Shown here piece after piece: positions 34,081-43,093 of a stretch of DNA of 64,000 nucleotides (its first letter is position 1; the number at the start of each line of letters is the position of its first letter). A model generated the notes under the pieces. It was given only the letters and a program-made list of their open reading frames with translations, did not search any database and was not told where the DNA came from. Location: positions 1 to 64,000 of the forward strand of contig NZ_JAFCJZ010000011.1 in assembly GCF_018130765.1 (NCBI RefSeq), read 5' to 3'. Source of the DNA: Bradyrhizobium iriomotense (GTDB lineage: Bacteria > Pseudomonadota > Alphaproteobacteria > Rhizobiales > Xanthobacteraceae). Position numbers and translations under genes: made by a program.

Positions 34081-34826
34081 CTCAAAATGTCCTTCTGCAT
34101 CTTGCCGCCGTAGAAATGGAAGAACGGCACCGGTGCATCGTGGCGGAGCGGCCCGGTGGCAAGGCGGGTGTCGAGCTCGTTGAGCACGTTGCGCGTCATC
34201 GGATGCAGATCGGCGAGGGGCTGCGAGCCGAGCTCGACCCAGACCAGCTCGACCAGCTCCGCGTCGGCATGGATCACGCCCTCGACGCGATGGGTGATCG
34301 CGGAGGCATCCGCGGTGAAGAAGCGCGTGTCGAACCGCTTGACGCGGCCAGGCGGGGTGATCGCGCGCGCGATCAGGAACAGGCTGGAGGGATCGGGCAA
34401 AAGGCCGGCATCCGCAAACGGCTTCCACGCGCCTTCGAGCCTGGCCTTGCCCTCCGCCTTGCGGCCGAGGCAGAGGCCGGTCTCCTCGCAGGCCTCGCGG
34501 ATCGCGGCGATCGCCAGCGATTTTGCGCGCGAGGCCGGCGTCTTCGGGCTGCCTTTGGCGAGATTGGCTTCCAGCTCCGCGGTCATGGGCGCTGCAACCG
34601 GCACGCGGTAATCGTCTTTGTCGACACGGCCGCCGGGGAAGACGAATTTTCCGGGCATGAACACCACCTTGTCGTGGCGCTTGCCGACCAGGACCTTTGG
34701 AATGGAGCCGCTGCGATCGACCAGGATCAGCGTCGCGGCATCCTTCGGGCGAAAGTAAGGATGATGGTCGGCTTCCTTGCCCTCGTGGATCTTGGCCTTC
34801 TCTTCTGCCTGCGAAATATCCGTCAT
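34077..34826 (-). CDS. NUDIX hydrolase
   Basis: A 249-residue NUDIX enzyme that hydrolyses nucleoside-diphosphate-linked compounds. FPGGRVDKDD leads the NUDIX region, and the box itself contains AIREACEETGLCLG (RE..EE..G). The length and the C-terminal part (HRVEGVIHADAELVELVWVE and the final PFFHFYGGKMQKDIL) place it with the larger NUDT19/CoA-pyrophosphatase-like forms; the substrate is not certain. A GTG/ATG at 34838 could add four residues. It follows the DUF983 gene by about 30 bp in the topA-rnr cluster. Its 3' end is partly duplicated at 33353-33457. Confidence 0.88.
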   Translation of the reverse strand: MTDISQAEEKAKIHEGKEADHHPYFRPKDAATLILVDRSGSIPKVLVGKRHDKVVFMPGKFVFPGGRVDKDDYRVPVAAPMTAELEANLAKGSPKTPASRAKSLAIAAIREACEETGLCLGRKAEGKARLEGAWKPFADAGLLPDPSSLFLIARAITPPGRVKRFDTRFFTADASAITHRVEGVIHADAELVELVWVELGSQPLADLHPMTRNVLNELDTRLATGPLRHDAPVPFFHFYGGKMQKDILS

Positions 34827-34857
34827 GTCCTCACCCAAACCGTTTCTTGCTTATTGC

Positions 34858-35289
34858 TTAGACCGGCGGAATACCATCCGGAGGGTTCTCGTCAAAGCCG
34901 TGCATGCGCAGAGCCCATTGCAAGCCGACTACGGCGCCCTTGACGGGCTGCAGCAGTCCGAGCGAGGCAAAGAACGTGAAGGGCAGATAAGCCGCGAAGC
35001 CGATCCAGACCGGCGTGGTGTAATTGGTCTCAATCCAGAGGATGGTGGGCACCACGATGTGGCCGACGATGACGATCACGAGATAGGCCGGCAGATCGTC
35101 GGCGCGGTGCGGCGTGAAATCGAGGTCGCAAACCGCGCAATTGTCGGCGGTTTTCAGGAAGGCGCGGAACAGTTTTCCCTCGCCGCAGCGCGGGCAGCGG
35201 CCGCGAAAGCCGCGTTTCATTGCCGTCCAGACGTCGCGCTTCTCGACGAGGCCGGTCTCGCGCGTCCAGATTTTTGGGGCCGTGCTCAT
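34858..35289 (-). CDS. DUF983 family membrane protein
   Basis: A 143-residue protein with an N-terminal zinc-ribbon (CPRCGEG at about residue 32 and CAVCDLDF about 15 residues later) followed by two membrane helices (YLVIVIVGHIVVPTILWI and PFTFFASLGLLQPVKGAVVG). This is the standard DUF983 layout, a family of unknown role common in alphaproteobacteria. Its ATG lies 2 bp after the rnr stop codon, so translation is coupled to RNase R. A GTG at 35298 that overlaps rnr is less likely. Confidence 0.9.
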   Translation of the reverse strand: MSTAPKIWTRETGLVEKRDVWTAMKRGFRGRCPRCGEGKLFRAFLKTADNCAVCDLDFTPHRADDLPAYLVIVIVGHIVVPTILWIETNYTTPVWIGFAAYLPFTFFASLGLLQPVKGAVVGLQWALRMHGFDENPPDGIPPV

Positions 35290-35291
35290 CG

Positions 35292-37640
35292 TCACCACGC
35301 CTTGCCCTTCTTGCCCTTAGCTTTTCCCTTGTTCTTGCCCTTCTTCCCCTTGCCGGACTTTTGCTTCTCCGGCTTGCGTTTTCTCTCCGGGCTGCGTCCG
35401 GGATGGGGCCTGGACGATTTGCGCTGCGCGCGGAACGGCCTGCGCTCGCGCGGGCCGCTCTCGCTCTCCGAGGATAGCAGCTCGAAGCGCAGCGCACCCG
35501 CGATGGGGGCTGCTTCGATCAGGCGGACGTCAACGACGTCACCGAGCTGATACATAGTGCCGCTGCGCGTACCGACCAGGGCATGGCGGCTCTCGTCATA
35601 GTTGAAATATTCCGTGCCAAGGGATCGGATCGGGATCAATCCGTCGGCGCCGGTCTCGGCGAGCTTGACGAACAGGCCGGCGCGGGTGACGCCGGAGACG
35701 CGGCCCTGGAAGCTGGCGCCGATGCGGTCGGCGAGATGATGGGCGATCAGGCGGTCGACGGTCTCGCGCTCCGCCTTCATCGCGCGCCTTTCGGTCAGCG
35801 AAATATGCGCGGCAACCTCGCCGAGGCTCTCCGGCGTCTCGCTGTCGGGCAGGGCGCCTTCGCCCAGGCCAAGCGCGCGAACCAGCGCGCGGTGCACGAC
35901 GAGGTCGGCATAGCGGCGGATCGGCGAGGTGAAGTGGGCGTAGCGGCGCAGGTTCAGGCCGAAATGGCCGTAGTTCTCGGATGAGTACTCAGCCTGCGCC
36001 TGGGCGCGCAGCACGACCTCGCTGACCAGCGGGTAGTAGTCATGGCCCTCGAGCTGGGCCAGCACGCGGTTGAACGTGGTGGGACGCAGCGCGCCCGATT
36101 TGGCGAAGGGAACGTCGAGCGTCTCCAGGAATTCCGCGAGCGCGTGGACTTTTTCGAGCGTCGGCTCGTCATGGACGCGGTAGATCAGCGGCAGCGATTT
36201 CTTCTCCAGCATCTCCGCTGCCGCGACGTTGGCGAGGATCATGAACTCCTCGATCAGCTTGTGCGCGTCGAGACGCTCAGGCACGACGACGCGGTCGACT
36301 GTGCCGTCGCTCTTCAAGAGGATCTTGCGCTCGGGCAGATCGAGATTGAGCGGATCGCGCTCGTCGCGCGCGCGCTTGGCGCAGGCATAGGCGGCGTAGA
36401 GCGGCCTCAGGATCGGATCGAGCAGGGGGCCGGTGGTGTCGTCAGGCCGTCCGTCGATCGCAGCCTGCGCCTGCGCGTAGCTGAGCTTCGCGGCCGAGCG
36501 CATCAGGATGCGGTGAAAACTGTGCGAGCGCTTGCGGCCGTCGGGGCCGAGCACCATGCGCACCGCAAGCGCGCCGCGCGGCTCGCCCGGCACCAGCGAG
36601 CAGAGATTGTTGGAGATGCGCTCGGGCAGCATCGGCACGACGCGGTCGGGGAAATAGACCGAGTTGCCGCGGTTGAGCGCGTCACGGTCGAGCGCGGTGC
36701 CCGGCCGGACGTAGAAGCTGACATCGGCGATGGCGACGTTGACGATGAAGCCGCCCTTGTTGTTGGGATCGTCGTCGGGGCGCGCATGCACCGCGTCGTC
36801 GTGATCCTTGGCATCGGGCGGATCGATGGTGAGAAGCGGGACGTCGCGCCAGTCCTCGCGTCCTCTCAGGTTCGCAGGCTCAGCGGCTTCCGCCTCGCGC
36901 TCGGCGGCGGAGGAGAATGGCAGCGGGATGTCGTGGGCGTAGATCGCGATCAGGCTGATCGCCTTCTCCGACTTGACCGAGCCAAGCTTCTCCTTGACCC
37001 GTCCCGAAGCGAGCCCAAAGCTGCGTGTGCGGACGATATCGACGCTGACGAGATCGCCGTCCTGCGCGCCGTGCGCATCGGCCGGGGCGATGTTCAACTC
37101 GCGATCGGCGGACTTCTTGTCGACGGGGACGAGCCGTCCGCCGCCTTCGGGAAGGCTGCGGAACACGCCGAGGATGCGGGTCTTGGTCTTGTCGAAGACC
37201 TTGATGATGCGACCGCGATAGGCCGGTCCTTCGGTCTCCTCGGAGCGCTCGACGCGCAGCAGCACGCGGTCGCGAACGCCGGCGGCGGTGCCGGGCTTAG
37301 GCCGGCGCGGCATCTCGATGAGGATCTTTGGCGGCTCGCCGCTCTCGACCTCGTCCCATTCGGTGGGAGTGGCGATCAATTCGCCGTCGCGGTCGCGGCC
37401 GGTGATGTCGGCGACCAGCGTCGGCGGCAGCGTGTCCGGTTCGGAGACCTTATGGCGCTTCTTCTTGATGGTCCCGTCGTCGGCGAGCTCGCGCAGCATG
37501 CGCTTGAGCTCGACGCGATCGGCGTTCTTCAGGCCGAACTCGCGCGCAATTTCGCGAGTTCCGACCTTTCCTGGATTTGCCTTGATGAAGGCGACGATGG
37601 CTTGCCTGTCGGGAAAGCCACGGTCTTTCTTTGGTTTCAC
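35292..37640 (-). CDS. rnr: Ribonuclease R
   Basis: A 782-residue 3'-5' exoribonuclease that degrades structured RNA, including rRNA and trans-translation targets. It has an N-terminal winged-helix (RQAIVAFIKANPGKVGTREI), cold-shock OB domains, and the RNB catalytic domain with acidic cluster TIDPPDAKDHDDAV and the late YAHFTSPIRRYADLVVHRAL. It ends with an S1 domain (FQGRVSGVTRAGLFVKLAET) and a very basic Lys/Arg-rich tail of about 50 residues. It begins 7 bp after topA and couples to DUF983 downstream, giving a topA-rnr-DUF983-NUDIX operon. Confidence 0.97.
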   Translation of the reverse strand: MKPKKDRGFPDRQAIVAFIKANPGKVGTREIAREFGLKNADRVELKRMLRELADDGTIKKKRHKVSEPDTLPPTLVADITGRDRDGELIATPTEWDEVESGEPPKILIEMPRRPKPGTAAGVRDRVLLRVERSEETEGPAYRGRIIKVFDKTKTRILGVFRSLPEGGGRLVPVDKKSADRELNIAPADAHGAQDGDLVSVDIVRTRSFGLASGRVKEKLGSVKSEKAISLIAIYAHDIPLPFSSAAEREAEAAEPANLRGREDWRDVPLLTIDPPDAKDHDDAVHARPDDDPNNKGGFIVNVAIADVSFYVRPGTALDRDALNRGNSVYFPDRVVPMLPERISNNLCSLVPGEPRGALAVRMVLGPDGRKRSHSFHRILMRSAAKLSYAQAQAAIDGRPDDTTGPLLDPILRPLYAAYACAKRARDERDPLNLDLPERKILLKSDGTVDRVVVPERLDAHKLIEEFMILANVAAAEMLEKKSLPLIYRVHDEPTLEKVHALAEFLETLDVPFAKSGALRPTTFNRVLAQLEGHDYYPLVSEVVLRAQAQAEYSSENYGHFGLNLRRYAHFTSPIRRYADLVVHRALVRALGLGEGALPDSETPESLGEVAAHISLTERRAMKAERETVDRLIAHHLADRIGASFQGRVSGVTRAGLFVKLAETGADGLIPIRSLGTEYFNYDESRHALVGTRSGTMYQLGDVVDVRLIEAAPIAGALRFELLSSESESGPRERRPFRAQRKSSRPHPGRSPERKRKPEKQKSGKGKKGKNKGKAKGKKGKAW

Positions 37641-37647
37641 TTAACCT

Positions 37648-40398
37648 CTAATTCTTGCCGGCACTCTTCTTGGCCGGAGCCTTGGTGGCGGCGGCCTTGG
37701 TCGGCGACGTCTTTGCTGTCGACGACACGGCGGCGCGCGCCTTGCTGGTGGATTCGGATTTGGTTTTGGCCGCGGCTTTCTTCGCGGCCGGTTTCTTCGG
37801 CTTCGGCGCGGCGTCCTCGCCGTCCGCAGCCTTGTCTGCAGTTTTCTTGGCCTTGGCGGGCTTAGCCGCCTTCTTCGCCTTGGCCTTGCCGCCGCCCTTG
37901 GCCGCGCGCTCGTCGATCAGCGCGATCGCCTGCGGCAGCGTGATGGCGTCCTTCTCGAACTCGGCGGGGATCGTGGCGTTGACGCCGCCCGCGGTGACAT
38001 AGGCGCCGTAGCGGCCGCTCTTCACGGTGACGGTGCCGAGCGTCGGATGATCGCCGATGGCCTTGCCGGGATCGGCGCCGAAGCGACGGCTCGGGCCCTT
38101 GGCGACCTTCTCGGCGATCAATGTCACCGCGCGGTTGAGGCCGATGTCGAAGACCTCGTCGCCGGCCTCTAAGCTGGCATAGGTCTTCTCGTGCTTCACG
38201 AACGGCCCGAAGCGGCCGAGGCCCGCCGTGATCGGCTGGCCGGTCTCCGGATGCTTGCCGATTTCGCGCGGCAGCGACAGCAGCTTCAGCGCAAGCTCGA
38301 GATCGACATCGCTGGGCGAGGTGCCCTTGGGGATGCCTGCGCGCTTCGGCTTCTCGCCTTCCTCATAATCCTTCTGCTCGCCGAGCTGGATGTAGGGGCC
38401 GAACCGGCCGGCCTTGACCCAGACATCGCGGCCCGTATCAGGATCCTGGCCGAGCGAACGGTCGGCCGTCGCCTCGCCATCGGCTGCGAGCTGGCGGGTG
38501 TAGCGGCATTCCGGATAGTTCGAGCAGCCGACGAAGGCGCCGAACTTGCCGGCCTTGAGGTTCAGCCGGCCGGTGCCGCAATTCGGGCACTGGCGGACGT
38601 CGCCGCCATCGGCGCGCGGCGGATAGATGTGCGGCCCCAGCATCTCGTCGAGCACGTCGAGCACCTGCGCGACGCGCAGGTCCTTGATGTCGTCGACGGC
38701 GCCGATGAAGTCGCGCCAAAAATCCTTCAGCACCTGCTGCCAGGAGATCTCGTTGTTGGAGATGCGGTCGAGCTGCTCTTCGAGGCCGGCCGTGAAATCG
38801 TATTCAACGTAGCGGCTGAAGAAGCTTTCCAGGAACGCGATCACGACGCGGCCCTTGTCCTCGCCGTGCAGGCGCTTCTTCTCCAGCTTGACGTAGCCGC
38901 GGTCCTTCAGGACCTGGAGGATCGAGGCATAGGTCGAGGGCCGGCCGATGCCGAGCTCTTCCATCCGCTTGACGAGCGATGCTTCCGAGAAGCGCGGCGG
39001 CGGCTCGGTGAAATGCTGGGTGACCGACAGCGATTCCCGCTTGATCGGCTCGCCCTGGCTCATCGCGGGCAGGCGGCGGGAATCCTCGTCCTCCTCGTCG
39101 TCGCGGCCTTCCTGATAAAGAGCGAGGAAGCCGTCGAACTTGACGACCTGGCCGGTGGCGCGCAGCTCCAGCGTGCGCCCGCCAGCCTTTGCCGTGATGT
39201 CCACGGTGGTGCGTTCCAGCTCGGCCGATTCCATCTGGCTCGCGATGGTGCGCTTCCAGATCAGCTCATAAAGCCGGGCCTGGTCGGCATCGAGCTTGCG
39301 GCTCATGCTGTCGGGGCGGCGGGAGAGGTCGGTCGGGCGGATCGCTTCGTGCGCTTCCTGGGCGTTCTTGGCCTTGGCCTGGTACTGGCGCGGCGCATCC
39401 GGCACATAGGCGTTGCCGTAATCCTCGCCAATCACCTTGCGGGCCTGGGTGATCGCCTCGGGGGCGATCTGCACGCCGTCGGTACGCATATAAGTAATGA
39501 GTCCGGTGGTCTCGCCGCCGATGTCGATGCCTTCATAGAGGCGCTGGGCGATGCGCATCGTGTGCGCCGGCGCAAAACCGTATTTGCGGCTGGCTTCCTG
39601 CTGCAGCGTCGAGGTGGTGAAGGGGGCCTGCGGATTGCGCCGGGCGGGCTTTGCATCGACCGCGGTGACGGCGTAGGCGGCTGCTTCCAGCGCCTTCTTG
39701 AAGTCCTCGGCTTCCGCGCCGGTGCCGATGTCGAGGCGCTGGATCTTCTTGCCGTCGGCGCCGACGAGGCGGGCCTCGAAGGCATCGCCGCGCGGGGTGA
39801 GCAGGGTCGCGATCAGCGACCAGTATTCGCGCGGCACGAACTTCTCGATCTCGAGCTCGCGGTCGCAGACGAGACGCAGCGCCACCGACTGCACGCGGCC
39901 GGCCGAGCGGGCGCCCGGCAGCTTGCGCCACAGCACGGGAGAGAGGGTGAAGCCGACGAGATAGTCCAGCGCACGGCGCGCCATATAGGCGTCGACCAGC
40001 GCACCGTCGATCTCGCGCGGATGCTTCATCGCGTCCGTAACGGCCTGCTTGGTGATGGCGTTGAACACCACGCGCTCGATCTTCTGGTCCTTGAGCGCGC
40101 GCTTCTCCTTCATCACCTCCAGCACGTGCCAGGAGATGGCCTCGCCCTCGCGATCAGGGTCGGTCGCCAGAATCAGGCGGTCCGCGCCCTTCAGGGATTT
40201 GGCGATATCGTTGAGCCGGCCGGCCGCCTTGGGGTCGACCTCCCAGATCATCTTGAAATTGGCGTCGGGATCGACGGAACCATTCTTCGCCGGGAGATCG
40301 CGGACATGCCCGAACGAGGCCAGAACCTCGTAGGACGAGCCCAGATATTTGTTGATCGTCTTGGCTTTCGCCGGCGACTCCACAATGACGATATTCAT
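37648..40398 (-). CDS. topA: DNA topoisomerase I
   Basis: A 916-residue type IA topoisomerase that relaxes negative supercoils. The Toprim domain opens with MNIVIVESPAKAKTINKYLG and has DPDREGEAISWHV. The catalytic tyrosine is Tyr303 in GLITYMRTDG. One four-cysteine zinc finger (CPNCGTGRLNLKAGKFG to CSNYPEC) is followed by alphaproteobacterial topoisomerase C-terminal repeats (KAGRFGPYIQLGE, GLGRFGPFVKHE, KSGRYGAYVTAGG). A long Lys/Ala tail resembling histone H1 ends the protein. It heads the operon with rnr. In many related genomes dprA lies directly upstream; here about 5 kb intervene. Confidence 0.97.
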   Translation of the reverse strand: MNIVIVESPAKAKTINKYLGSSYEVLASFGHVRDLPAKNGSVDPDANFKMIWEVDPKAAGRLNDIAKSLKGADRLILATDPDREGEAISWHVLEVMKEKRALKDQKIERVVFNAITKQAVTDAMKHPREIDGALVDAYMARRALDYLVGFTLSPVLWRKLPGARSAGRVQSVALRLVCDRELEIEKFVPREYWSLIATLLTPRGDAFEARLVGADGKKIQRLDIGTGAEAEDFKKALEAAAYAVTAVDAKPARRNPQAPFTTSTLQQEASRKYGFAPAHTMRIAQRLYEGIDIGGETTGLITYMRTDGVQIAPEAITQARKVIGEDYGNAYVPDAPRQYQAKAKNAQEAHEAIRPTDLSRRPDSMSRKLDADQARLYELIWKRTIASQMESAELERTTVDITAKAGGRTLELRATGQVVKFDGFLALYQEGRDDEEDEDSRRLPAMSQGEPIKRESLSVTQHFTEPPPRFSEASLVKRMEELGIGRPSTYASILQVLKDRGYVKLEKKRLHGEDKGRVVIAFLESFFSRYVEYDFTAGLEEQLDRISNNEISWQQVLKDFWRDFIGAVDDIKDLRVAQVLDVLDEMLGPHIYPPRADGGDVRQCPNCGTGRLNLKAGKFGAFVGCSNYPECRYTRQLAADGEATADRSLGQDPDTGRDVWVKAGRFGPYIQLGEQKDYEEGEKPKRAGIPKGTSPSDVDLELALKLLSLPREIGKHPETGQPITAGLGRFGPFVKHEKTYASLEAGDEVFDIGLNRAVTLIAEKVAKGPSRRFGADPGKAIGDHPTLGTVTVKSGRYGAYVTAGGVNATIPAEFEKDAITLPQAIALIDERAAKGGGKAKAKKAAKPAKAKKTADKAADGEDAAPKPKKPAAKKAAAKTKSESTSKARAAVSSTAKTSPTKAAATKAPAKKSAGKN

Positions 40399-40605
40399 TT
40401 AGTTCCAGTGGCTTACGGGAAAATCTCGGGCCGGAAACGAAAGGACTCGGGTCGGCCGTTTCGCCTCGAACATGGGTGGTGAGGCCTCCGCTGTCAAATC
40501 GGGGGGTGTTGAAAGCCCTCGGAATGGGAAAAGTTTCATATCGAGAAAGTTGCAAATTACCACCTTGGAGTTGCGATCCATGTCGGCGTAGTGTCTCTGT
40601 GGGGC

Positions 40606-40866
40606 ATGGATTCGGGGTGGGGACGGGTGACAAGGCCGGGAAAGAAACGGGCGCGCGTCGTATCGGGCGTGCCGGGAGGCTCGCGTAACGAGGAACCGGG
40701 GGAAGGCGGGGCAGATGAGGCGGTGGCCTTTATCGCCGAGCAGGTGGCTGCCTTGCGCAAGCTCGCCGAGCGCCACAAGCTGGACGTGCTGCATTATCTG
40801 CTGGGGATGACGCAGCTGGAGGCGGACGAGCATTTGCGGCTGCGGACGAGGCGCAAGCTGTCGTGA
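40606..40866 (+). CDS. Small hypothetical protein
   Basis: An 86-residue protein without a family that I recognise. The N-terminus is basic and Gly-rich (MDSGWGRVTRPGKKRAR). The C-terminal half is a long amphipathic helix pair (EAVAFIAEQVAALRKLAERH and KLDVLHYLLGMTQLEADEHL). The helix pair makes a real, possibly dimeric, cytoplasmic protein likely. GTG at 40591 is an alternative start. It lies divergently from topA with about 200 bp between. Confidence 0.65.
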   Translation: MDSGWGRVTRPGKKRARVVSGVPGGSRNEEPGEGGADEAVAFIAEQVAALRKLAERHKLDVLHYLLGMTQLEADEHLRLRTRRKLS

Positions 40867-41048
40867 GAGGCGCTAACCCATTCGACCCGTCGTCTTAAGG
40901 TATGAGACGAGCGCCGTCGGGTCGCTTGCTTCCACGCGCAACGACATGCGGTCGACCGAGCGAACCTCCCGCTTCGGCGCATAAAATGCATGCCTGGAGC
41001 AATTCCATCTGTGGTAGATTTGCCTTCGCGAAACTGAGGTTTGCGGAG

Positions 41049-41288
41049 ATGTCGATCAAACCGCTTCCGTTCGTCGCGACGGATCTGGCGCGCGCCCGCC
41101 ATATCCTGAGGTCGTGGGGCCCCCTCAGGCGGCTCACGAGTGACGAGACCGATATTGTCGTACGGATGATTGCGCAGGGCTTCGCGGAGGGCAGAAAGCA
41201 CGGCTTCGAGCTGGCCCTCACCGAGGGCCCGACACAGAGCCAGGCCTATGTCGACGAGATGACCGACGCTCTCGACGCCAATTCGTAA
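41049..41288 (+). CDS. Small hypothetical protein
   Basis: A 79-residue protein beginning MSIKPLPFVATDLARARHIL, with a predicted helical body (DETDIVVRMIAQGFAEGRKH) and an acidic end. TTGCGGAG is just upstream of the ATG. There is no signal peptide or membrane helix, and I recognise no family. It is flanked by other small plus-strand genes of unknown role in the 5-kb segment that separates topA from dprA. Confidence 0.6.
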   Translation: MSIKPLPFVATDLARARHILRSWGPLRRLTSDETDIVVRMIAQGFAEGRKHGFELALTEGPTQSQAYVDEMTDALDANS

Positions 41289-41377
41289 ATTCGACTGACA
41301 CATTCCGACGGGCCGAACCTGGTGCGGGCGGGTGCCTGCACGCGCGTGGCCGTGCCGGAGGAACCGCGGAGACAAGG

Positions 41378-41728
41378 ATGTTCATGGTGACTCGCATCGT
41401 GCCGCTGTTCGCTGTGATCGTTTTGGCGGCGCCGGCGCTCGGCCGCGACGACGGTCGTTACGCCAACTCGCCGCTCAAGTCGTGGTTCGAGAGTTTGCAC
41501 AGCGAATTCGGGCAGTGCTGCACCAATGCCGACGGATACATCGTCTCCGATCCGGATTGGGACACCGATGGCGTAAATTATCGCGTTCGTATCGACAATG
41601 AGTGGGTGAATGTACCTGATGGCGCCGTGGTCAAGCAGCCCAATCGCGCCGGATGGACAATGGTATGGAAGCATTACCTCGACGGTCATCCGAAAGTCCG
41701 GTGTTTTCTACCGGGCAGCATGAGCTGA
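41378..41728 (+). CDS. Small exported protein of unknown function
   Basis: A 116-residue protein with a signal peptide (MFMVTRIVPLFAVIVLAAPALG). The mature part contains NSPLKSWFESLHSEFGQCCT, DTDGVNYRVRIDNEWVNVPD and a late Cys (VRCFLPG). The vicinal CC and the third Cys suggest disulfide bonding in the periplasm. Related small exported proteins are frequent in Bradyrhizobium, but I know no function. ATG 41384 is an alternative start. Confidence 0.7.
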   Translation: MFMVTRIVPLFAVIVLAAPALGRDDGRYANSPLKSWFESLHSEFGQCCTNADGYIVSDPDWDTDGVNYRVRIDNEWVNVPDGAVVKQPNRAGWTMVWKHYLDGHPKVRCFLPGSMS

Positions 41729-41777
41729 CCTGAGCGCTTCACATGTGCCGCGCGTGGAGCCTCGCAATGACGGCGTG

Positions 41778-42332
41778 TCAGCTGTTGCGGCTCGCCATTC
41801 TCGCCAACCGCTGGCCGAGATATTCGGCCGTGCCGACGTCGCTCTGCGGCAACGAACCGCCGACCAGATGTGTCGCAAGGCCAAGCTGGCTGCCCAAACG
41901 ATTACGGCCGCCCGGATCCTCGCCACCGGGAATGTCGAGGCCGCACCAGAGCATGCCGTGCTGAGCAGCCAGGATCGTAAAGTAGCTCAGGGTGTGGAGC
42001 TGATCGCCGCTTGCACAGGCTCCCGTGGTGAAGCCGGCTGCGATCTTGTTGGCCCATCGCTGCTGGCTCCATCGGTCGCTTGAAGCGTCTGCGAAGGCTT
42101 TGAATTGCGCGGCCGGTCCGCCCATGTAGGTCGGGCTACCGAATGCGACCGCGTCGGCGTGGTCGATCGTTTCCAAGAAGCGCTCATTCTGGAAGCGGCC
42201 TGACATGATGTCGTTGCCTGTGATGCGGCAAGACGCGACGTCCGCTATGCCATCCGCTCCGCGCGCCACCGCATGCGCCAGTTTCTCGGTGGTGCCGGAG
42301 ATGGAAAAATAGACGATGGCGAGCAGGGGCAT
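41778..42332 (-). CDS. Flavodoxin-like FMN-binding oxidoreductase
   Basis: A 184-residue flavodoxin-fold protein. It begins MPLLAIVYFSISGTTEKLAH, where the SGTTEKL loop binds the FMN phosphate. The second flavin loop is GSPTYMGGPAAQFKAFAD and the third region is TTGACASGDQLHTL. The fold and size are those of WrbA-like or NADPH-dependent FMN reductases, which move two electrons to quinones or act as electron carriers. ATG 42362 would add ten residues. An open frame continues upstream through an intergenic repeat, but that part is not protein-like. Confidence 0.85.
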   Translation of the reverse strand: MPLLAIVYFSISGTTEKLAHAVARGADGIADVASCRITGNDIMSGRFQNERFLETIDHADAVAFGSPTYMGGPAAQFKAFADASSDRWSQQRWANKIAAGFTTGACASGDQLHTLSYFTILAAQHGMLWCGLDIPGGEDPGGRNRLGSQLGLATHLVGGSLPQSDVGTAEYLGQRLARMASRNS

Positions 42333-42399
42333 GGCGGTGCCGCTTTGGAGGTCTTCAGCCATCTTCGACGTCGTTGATGCTTTGTACAAGTCTCTCCAC

Positions 42400-42482
42400 G
42401 CCGTCATTGCGAGCGCAGCGAAGCAATCCAGAGCCTTACCGCGGAGGCAGCCTGGATTGCTTCGCTGCGCTCGCAATGACTG
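42400..42482. repeat. CGTCATTGCGAGCGCAGCGA palindromic repeat
   Basis: GTCATTGCGAGCGCAGCGAA on the left and its near-perfect inverse (TTCGCTGCGCTCGCAATGAC) on the right enclose about 35 bp with CCGCGGAGGCAGCC. A partial copy (CCTCGCAATGACGG) lies at about 41760. It sits between two minus-strand genes. Confidence 0.9.
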
Positions 42483-42503
42483 GGTGGGGGCGGTCGCGCG
42501 CCG

Positions 42504-42971
42504 TTACGCCGACCGCCGTCGTCGCGCGGGTCTCGGCTTCAGGGTGGTCTCGGCCGGGCTGAGCAGCCGCCCATCCTCCGCGCGCATTTCGAGCTTCTTC
42601 ACCGGGCGGCCTTTTGCGCGATCGACCAGGATCGTCGCGATCTCCTCGGGATGGTCGTCGAATTCCTCGCTCCATTGCCGGAGCGCGACCAGGATCGGGA
42701 AGGCGCCGCGGCCCTTCGGCGTCAGCACATATTCCTGATAGGCGCTGCCGTCGGAGGCGGGGGCGGGGGCCAGGATGCCGTGGTCGACCAGTGCGCGCAG
42801 CCGCACTGACAAGATGTTCTTGGCCATGCCGAGCTTGCTCTGAAACTCGCCGAAGCGGCGCAGGCCGAACAGCGCCTCGCGGATGATCAGCAGCGACCAC
42901 CAGTCGCCGAGCGCATCCAGCGAGCGCGCGATCGGGCAGGAATCGCCCTCGAATCTCGTTCGTTTCACCAT
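42504..42971 (-). CDS. HxlR-family transcription regulator
   Basis: A 155-residue winged-helix regulator of the HxlR/DUF24 family. CPIARSLDALGDWWSLLIIR is the family signature near the N-terminus with its single Cys12, often a redox or electrophile sensor. The recognition helix (MAKNILSVRLRALVDHGIL) and wing (YQEYVLTPKGRG) follow, then an Arg-rich tail. It is transcribed away from the SDR gene at 43094, with long inverted repeats in between, so it very likely represses that gene and itself. Confidence 0.93.
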   Translation of the reverse strand: MVKRTRFEGDSCPIARSLDALGDWWSLLIIREALFGLRRFGEFQSKLGMAKNILSVRLRALVDHGILAPAPASDGSAYQEYVLTPKGRGAFPILVALRQWSEEFDDHPEEIATILVDRAKGRPVKKLEMRAEDGRLLSPAETTLKPRPARRRRSA

Positions 42972-43023
42972 CGTCTTTCGTCCTATCGCGTTCGCACGGC
43001 GAGAGCGCCGATCACGCGCTTGT

Positions 43024-43082
43024 GTGGTTGCATCATAAAACCAAATGCCCTAGATGGCAAAGTAGTTTCATTATGCAACCAC
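43024..43082. promoter_or_regulatory. 19-bp inverted-repeat operator between HxlR and SDR genes
   Basis: The left arm GTGGTTGCATCATAAAACC (43024-43042) and the inverse of the right arm (43064-43082, GTGGTTGCATAATGAAACT on the minus strand) agree at 16 of 19 positions. They are about 40 bp apart centre to centre, on the same helix face. An HxlR dimer at each arm is the likely use. The right arm covers the ATG at 43073, favouring the GTG start at 43094. Confidence 0.75.
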
Positions 43083-43093
43083 TGGAGGCGAGC

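Noticed and set aside
42363..42476. N-terminal extension of the flavodoxin-like protein
   Set aside because: The extra residues are a translation of the CGTCATTGCGAGCGCAGCGA repeat, a typical false extension.
42398..42482. Possible CRISPR or tRNA-like structure because of the strong palindrome
   Set aside because: There is no array of spacers and no cloverleaf; it is a single palindromic repeat of a known type.
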